From assembly GCA_016291915.1 (NCBI GenBank), contig JAEEZP010000134.1, positions 1 through 9,564 of the forward strand: a stretch of DNA of 9,564 nt. Direction: 5' to 3'. The notes beneath the pieces are model-generated. The model worked only from the letters and a program-made list of their open reading frames with translations, was not told the DNA's origin and ran no database searches. Each line of letters begins with the position of its first letter. Positions within the stretch are counted from its first letter, which is position 1. Source of the stretch: Prevotella sp. GTDB taxonomy: Bacteria > Bacteroidota > Bacteroidia > Bacteroidales > Bacteroidaceae. A program made the position numbers and the translations under genes. Positions 6,594 through 9,564 of this stretch are shown here, one piece after another.

Positions 6594-7175
6594 CATGATA
6601 TCATGCTTTTTCGCCATCCGCCGCATATTTAGGATAGCATAACGCATACGACCGAGGGAAGTATTGATGCTTACACCGGTCATTTCTGCTATTTCCTTAA
6701 ACGAAAGATCTTGATAGAAACGCATGAAGACTACCTCACGCTGTGAGGGAGGTAAGGCTTCCATGATCTTCTTGGCATCCTTCAGCACCTGCTCTCTGAC
6801 ATACTGATCTTCGATACTGTCATCCAAGAAGGATGTGCCGGGGATATTCGACAAGTCATTGTCTTCACCTTGATCAACGACACCCTCAACTTTTTGCTCA
6901 CGGAACCAGTCCATGATCACGTTGTGAGCGATACGCATGATCCAAGCAGAAAACTTTCCACTGGTAACATACTTACCCTGGTTGAGTTTCGTGATAACCT
7001 TCACAAATGTTTCCTGGAATATATCATTAGCTGTCTCGCGATCATGAACCACGAACAGTATGTATGAGAACAAACGAGTCTGGTTGCGGGAAAGTAACAG
7101 ATCGAATGCCTTATTGTCTCCATTGATATAGAGCATGGCCAACTCTTCGTCGGTCATTCTTTCAAGATTACTCAT
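6579..7175 (-). CDS. ECF-type RNA polymerase sigma factor, stand-alone
   Basis: The 198-residue protein has the two-domain layout of group 4 (ECF) sigma factors, which redirect RNA polymerase to a set of promoters. Sigma-2 (about residues 24-95) includes NDIFQETFVKV (50-60), the core-binding helix, and FSAWIMRIAHNVIMDWFR (75-92), the -10 recognition helix. An acidic linker (98-125) precedes sigma-4 (about 135-185), which has LPPSQREVVFMRF and the helix-turn-helix LSFKEIAEMTGVS (157-169). There is no transmembrane segment, and no anti-sigma gene lies beside it, unlike the FecI/FecR-type pairs common in Bacteroidetes, so it may be controlled at transcription or by a distant partner. The start at 7175 gives the normal N-terminus. 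It is transcribed divergently from the B12 riboswitch and overlaps rpe at its 3' end. Its regulon cannot be inferred from here. Confidence 0.93.
   Translation of the reverse strand: MSNLERMTDEELAMLYINGDNKAFDLLLSRNQTRLFSYILFVVHDRETANDIFQETFVKVITKLNQGKYVTSGKFSAWIMRIAHNVIMDWFREQKVEGVVDQGEDNDLSNIPGTSFLDDSIEDQYVREQVLKDAKKIMEALPPSQREVVFMRFYQDLSFKEIAEMTGVSINTSLGRMRYAILNMRRMAKKHDIMLQLS
6592..6611 (+). terminator. Palindromic terminator-like hairpin of rpe inside the sigma factor gene
   Basis: AGCATGATATCATGCT (6592-6607) is a perfect 16-base palindrome. As RNA it can form a 6-bp stem (AGCATG/CATGCT) with an ATAT loop, directly followed by five T (6607-6611). It begins within the rpe stop codon and lies inside the 3' coding part of the minus-strand sigma gene, where it encodes residues around HDIM. 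The short stem suggests moderate efficiency. Confidence 0.55.
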
Positions 7176-7249
7176 ATAATCTAAATTTACTTATTAACTG
7201 AGTAATATTGTTTCAATAGGCATTTCTTTTAATAGGTTAAAAACTAATT

Positions 7250-7287
7250 TGACTGCAAAACTAAAATAAATTTACGAAACTTGCAAA
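7250..7287 (-). promoter_or_regulatory. Promoter of the ECF sigma factor gene
   Basis: On the minus strand TTTG (complement of 7284-7287) is followed after 20 bases by TAGTTTTG (complement of 7256-7263), matching the Bacteroidetes -33/-7 consensus. Transcription should start near 7250-7252, giving a leader of about 75 A/T-rich bases before ATG 7175. This looks like a primary-sigma promoter; I see no obvious ECF autoregulatory site. Confidence 0.7.
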
Positions 7288-7313
7288 TAATTTTTCAAAA
7301 TATCGCCTTTTTC

Positions 7314-7350
7314 TTTGTATTTTTATAAAAAAACATTATCTTTGCACTTG
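7314..7350 (+). promoter_or_regulatory. Promoter of the cobalamin riboswitch transcript
   Basis: TTTG (7314-7317), a 19-base spacer and TATCTTTG (7337-7344), then CA, form the best consensus match in the window. Predicted initiation is near 7348-7350, about 8-10 bases before the first aptamer helix. That placement supports an intact, transcribed riboswitch. Confidence 0.8.
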
Positions 7351-7357
7351 AAATCAC

Positions 7358-7539
7358 GACGAAAGGTTCGCTTTAACGCGATTAATAAGGGAATGAGGTG
7401 AGAATCCTCTACTGTCCCGCAGCTGTGAGCTTCATTATGCCCGCAAGCAATAAACCACTGTTGATTGATAAGTAATCTTATCCTTTTAAACGGGAAGGTG
7501 CTTGTGGGGAAGCAAAGTCAGAAGACCTGCCTTTACGTC
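7358..7539 (+). ncRNA. Cobalamin (vitamin B12) riboswitch aptamer
   Basis: The conserved core is present: GGGAATGAGGTGAGAATCCT starts at 7389, CTGTCCCGCAGCTGTGAG follows from 7412, and the B12 box AAGTCAGAAGACCTGCC spans 7515-7531. Helices traced by eye are: closing P1, GACGAAAGG (7358-7366) with CCTTTACGTC (7530-7539, one bulge); GGGA (7389-7392) with TCCC (7415-7418); GAGG (7395-7398) with CCTC (7406-7409); GCTTC (7429-7433) with GAAGC (7509-7513); CCCGCAAGC (7440-7448) with GCTTGTGGG (7500-7508, one G-U); and a peripheral hairpin GATAAG (7467-7472) with CTTATC (7477-7482). The RNA family binds cobalamin and normally represses downstream B12 uptake or synthesis genes. Here no such gene follows. 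I could not settle the kissing-loop hairpin, which should lie around 7541-7560. Confidence 0.93.
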
Positions 7540-7681
7540 AGACCAGCGTTCCTCGTGGGTTAGGAATAAATGGGTATGTTGATTCTTTTAAAATATGTGA
7601 TTCCCTTTTAAGGGTATTTGGGTTGTGTAGTTTTGTACGGGACTAATTGACCGTGTATTATTATATAAGTTGTAAGTTGGG
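7540..7681 (+). other. Riboswitch tail without a recognisable gene
   Basis: These 142 bases separate the aptamer from the terminator. The first ATG (7570) opens only 13 codons, starting MGMLILLKY and ending at TAA 7609-7611. No frame on the plus strand holds a plausible protein. CCCTT/AAGGG (7603-7614 region) and ACGG/CCGT (near 7637-7654) could form small hairpins. A lone TAGTTTTG (7628-7635) resembles a -7 element but lacks a -33 partner. The stretch is either the body of a B12-controlled small RNA or the remains of a leader whose gene was lost. Confidence 0.5.
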
Positions 7682-7712
7682 AAAGAACGGTGCGCGAAGC
7701 ATCGTTCTTTTT
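7682..7712 (+). terminator. Intrinsic terminator of the riboswitch transcript
   Basis: AAAGAACGGTGC (7682-7693) pairs with GCATCGTTCTTT (7699-7710) over 12 bp, including one G-U, around a 5-base loop GCGAA. Five T (7708-7712) complete it. It would end a transcript of about 360 bases begun at 7348-7350. Confidence 0.88.
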
Positions 7713-7720
7713 GTATTCAA

Positions 7721-7753
7721 GAAAAAGAGGTTGCAGCAGGATGCCGCAACCTC
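7721..7753 (-). terminator. Minus-strand terminator-like hairpin
   Basis: GAGGTTGC (7727-7734) pairs with GCAACCTC (7746-7753). An inner GCA/TGC pair set (7736-7738, 7742-7744) continues the stem past one mismatch. Read on the minus strand, the stem is followed by TTTTTC (complement of 7721-7726), the layout of an intrinsic terminator. No minus-strand gene lies upstream in this window, so it would stop antisense transcription coming from the pectinase locus, or it is a relic. Confidence 0.6.
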
Positions 7754-7760
7754 GACAGGT

Positions 7761-7780
7761 GATTTCCAAACATGGAAATC
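7761..7780. repeat. Perfect 8-bp inverted repeat
   Basis: GATTTCCA (7761-7768) and TGGAAATC (7773-7780) flank AACA. No T tract follows on either strand, so it is not a terminator. It may be an operator for the pectinase promoter 100 bases downstream, or simply a structured spacer. Confidence 0.6.
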
Positions 7781-7857
7781 TAAATAACATATCGCAAATA
7801 TATAAGAAATAAGGCAATAATGCAAATAATTGGAAATAAAAAACAAAAATTTAACTA

Positions 7858-7899
7858 TTTGCACGGTATTATCGACTATTTTTCGTATCTTTGCATATT
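7858..7899 (+). promoter_or_regulatory. Promoter of the GH28/GH105 gene
   Basis: TATCTTTG (7886-7893), followed by CA, is a good -7 element. The nearest TTTG (7858-7861) is 24 bases upstream, longer than the usual 19-21, so the -33 contact may be poor and an activator may be needed. Initiation near 7897-7899 leaves an A/T-rich leader of about 30 bases without a Shine-Dalgarno sequence. Confidence 0.6.
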
Positions 7900-7927
7900 A
7901 ATAATTAATCACTAATAAACAATCAAG

Positions 7928-9564
7928 ATGAGGTACATTCAAGCACTGATCCTTTGTCTGCTGTTACCATTGACTGGCAATGCTTCAGTATGGGACACGG
8001 AATACAAACAATTAGAGAAAAAGATTATCTGCCCGAAATTTGCAGAGAACACTTTTGTTATCACTAAATACGGTGCATCGCTGAAAGTCAATGACCCAGC
8101 CAAGAATCAAAAGGCTATCAACAAAGCTATCGATGCATGCGCCAGAGCCGGTGGAGGTAAGGTGATCATCCCGGAAGGAACATGGAACACCGGAGCCATC
8201 ACACTGAAAAGTAATGTTAACCTTGTGGTGGAGAAAGGGGCTACGCTGCTCTTTGCTTTCGACCGTTCATTGTATCCAAACGTACCGACACGTTGGGAAG
8301 GTATGGACTGCTGGAACTACCAGCCGCTGATCTATGCCTATCAGCAGAAGAATATCGGTATTACCGGTGAAGGAACCATCGATGGTAATGGTTCTGATGA
8401 CACCTGGTGGTTGATGAGTGGTAAACGGGCAAAGAATAAGGATATCGACTATCCCGAGAAACAGCAGAATGCCGGTGGACGTGCCGACTTAATGCGCTTT
8501 GCAGAGGATGGTGTCGACATGGATGAACGTATCTTCGGTGCCGGAAAAGGATTACGCCCACAGTTAGTTTGTCTGAACCAATGTGAAAATATCCTGATAG
8601 AGGGTGTTACCTTCCTGAACTCACCTTTCTGGGTACTCCATCCCCTACTCTCTGAGAATATCACTGTTCGTAAAGTGAAGATCTGGAATGAGGGTCCTAA
8701 CGGTGACGGATGTGACCCTGAGAGTTGTGAGAACGTGCTTATAGAAGACTGTATCTTCCATACCGGAGATGACTGTATTGCTATCAAGAGTGGTCGTAAT
8801 GCTGATGGTCGTGCAGGAGGTACCGGTCGTTTTGCCGGAAAACCCAGTAAGAACATCATCATCCGCAACTGCGTGATGGAAGATGGTCATGGCGGTGTGG
8901 TTATCGGTTCTGAGATCTCCGGCGGTTGTCAGAATGTTTATGTGGAGAACTGCCAGATGGACTCTCCCAATCTCGACCGTGTCTTACGTATCAAGACTAA
9001 CAGTTGTCGTGGTGGAATCATCGAGAATGTTTATTTCCGTAATGTAAAGGTAGGACAATGTGGTGAGGCTGTCTTGAAGATTAATACCGACTATGAGCCT
9101 AAAGAAGTTTGCTGCCGTGGTTTCTATCCCATCGTTCGTAATGTCAACATGGAGAATGTTACCTGTGAGAAATCTAAGTACGGTGTGATGATTGTGGGTT
9201 ATGAGGCAGACTCTCTGGCATATACCATCAATACCATCAATGTAAAGAACTGTACTTTTAACGGTGTTTATGGCAAGCCGATATATCAGACAGGTAAAGC
9301 AATGAATATTTCCTATGACAATCTGAAGATCAACGGAAATGTTATCCTATCAGAAATGCCTTACAAGTATTATAGTGAGTGGATGACTCATTCAGAGATG
9401 GCACGTATCCCCCACTCTTACTTGCTTGACTTTGCCAAGAAGCCTCATTGGAGTTATACCAGCGGTACAGAGATGTGTGCTATGCTGGACACCTACAAAC
9501 AGTATGGTGACGAGAGCATCTACGGTTACCTGCAGGAGTATCCTGATACGATGATTGATGAGAA
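7928..9564 (+). CDS. Secreted GH28 polygalacturonase fused to a GH105/GH88-like domain, 3' end missing
   Basis: The frame is open from ATG 7928 to the window end (545 full codons). Residues 1-19 (MRYIQALILCLLLPLTGNA) form a signal peptide; Cys10 is not in a proper lipobox, so a soluble periplasmic or secreted protein is likely. Residues about 45-470 are a GH28 right-handed beta-helix that hydrolyses galacturonan or rhamnogalacturonan. All four family motifs are present: NGDGCD (258-263), TGDDCIAIKSG with Asp281 and Asp282, GHG (320-322) and RIK (354-356). From about residue 478 the sequence changes to WMTHSEMARIP, then HWSYTSGTEMCAMLDTY and YGDESIYGYL. This matches my memory of the N-terminal helices of the (alpha/alpha)6 unsaturated uronyl hydrolases GH105/GH88; the catalytic Asp would lie beyond the window. 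No SusC/SusD genes are visible. GH28 is very likely; the fusion partner is probable. Confidence 0.9.
   Translation, partial: MRYIQALILCLLLPLTGNASVWDTEYKQLEKKIICPKFAENTFVITKYGASLKVNDPAKNQKAINKAIDACARAGGGKVIIPEGTWNTGAITLKSNVNLVVEKGATLLFAFDRSLYPNVPTRWEGMDCWNYQPLIYAYQQKNIGITGEGTIDGNGSDDTWWLMSGKRAKNKDIDYPEKQQNAGGRADLMRFAEDGVDMDERIFGAGKGLRPQLVCLNQCENILIEGVTFLNSPFWVLHPLLSENITVRKVKIWNEGPNGDGCDPESCENVLIEDCIFHTGDDCIAIKSGRNADGRAGGTGRFAGKPSKNIIIRNCVMEDGHGGVVIGSEISGGCQNVYVENCQMDSPNLDRVLRIKTNSCRGGIIENVYFRNVKVGQCGEAVLKINTDYEPKEVCCRGFYPIVRNVNMENVTCEKSKYGVMIVGYEADSLAYTINTINVKNCTFNGVYGKPIYQTGKAMNISYDNLKINGNVILSEMPYKYYSEWMTHSEMARIPHSYLLDFAKKPHWSYTSGTEMCAMLDTYKQYGDESIYGYLQEYPDTMIDE

Noticed and set aside
7608..7864. 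Two overlapping minus-strand ORFs of 67-69 codons
   Set aside because: They run across the riboswitch terminator and the other hairpins, share no known motif, and are explained by A/T-rich spacer sequence.
7358..7927. The B12 riboswitch as the regulator of the GH28/GH105 gene
   Set aside because: A strong terminator (7682-7712), an inverted repeat and a separate promoter lie between them, so direct cis control is unlikely, although read-through cannot be excluded.
7928..7987. Lipoprotein signal at Cys10 of the pectinase
   Set aside because: The residues before Cys10 (LIL) do not form a lipobox, and the cysteine lies inside the hydrophobic core. A type I signal peptide fits better.

Overview
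The window looks like chromosomal DNA of a gut-type Bacteroidales bacterium (Bacteroides/Prevotella relatives). Three things point there. Most of the promoters I can find match the Bacteroidetes form, a TTTG-like -33 element about 20 bases before a TAnnTTTG -7 element, often followed by GCA. The leaders are A/T-rich and have no Shine-Dalgarno sequence. The gene families also fit: a NusG paralogue of UpxY type, a eukaryote-like CarB, a stand-alone ECF sigma factor and a secreted pectinase. The genus assignment is inference.

Layout from left to right. The 3' part of prfC (release factor 3) enters at base 1. Six bases after its stop comes a NusG/UpxY-like elongation factor gene. A Bacteroidetes promoter then drives a full-length carB (carbamoyl-phosphate synthase large subunit, no carA in view). 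The end of carB runs into a 70-base array of heptamers, mostly GTTTAAG, followed by a strong intrinsic terminator. Next is a 41-codon small ORF whose ATG sits almost on its predicted transcription start, then rpe (ribulose-phosphate 3-epimerase). rpe converges with, and overlaps by 15 bases, an ECF sigma factor gene on the minus strand.

The 752 bases between the sigma gene start and the next CDS (7176-7927) contain no convincing protein gene but are full of signals. There are two divergent promoters, a cobalamin riboswitch aptamer with nearly all its helices traceable, a short tail ending in an intrinsic terminator, two more hairpins (one shaped as a minus-strand terminator), and the promoter of the last gene. 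The riboswitch has no B12 transport or synthesis gene behind it. This is the most unusual item in the window: either a B12-controlled non-coding RNA or the leftover leader of a deleted gene.

The last gene, open at the window end, encodes a secreted GH28 polygalacturonase that continues into the beginning of a GH105/GH88-type unsaturated uronyl hydrolase. It is probably a two-domain pectin or rhamnogalacturonan enzyme. Apart from prfC with the NusG-like gene, and the small ORF with rpe, the genes appear to be separate transcription units: translation termination, pyrimidine/arginine precursor supply, pentose phosphate metabolism, regulation and pectin use.
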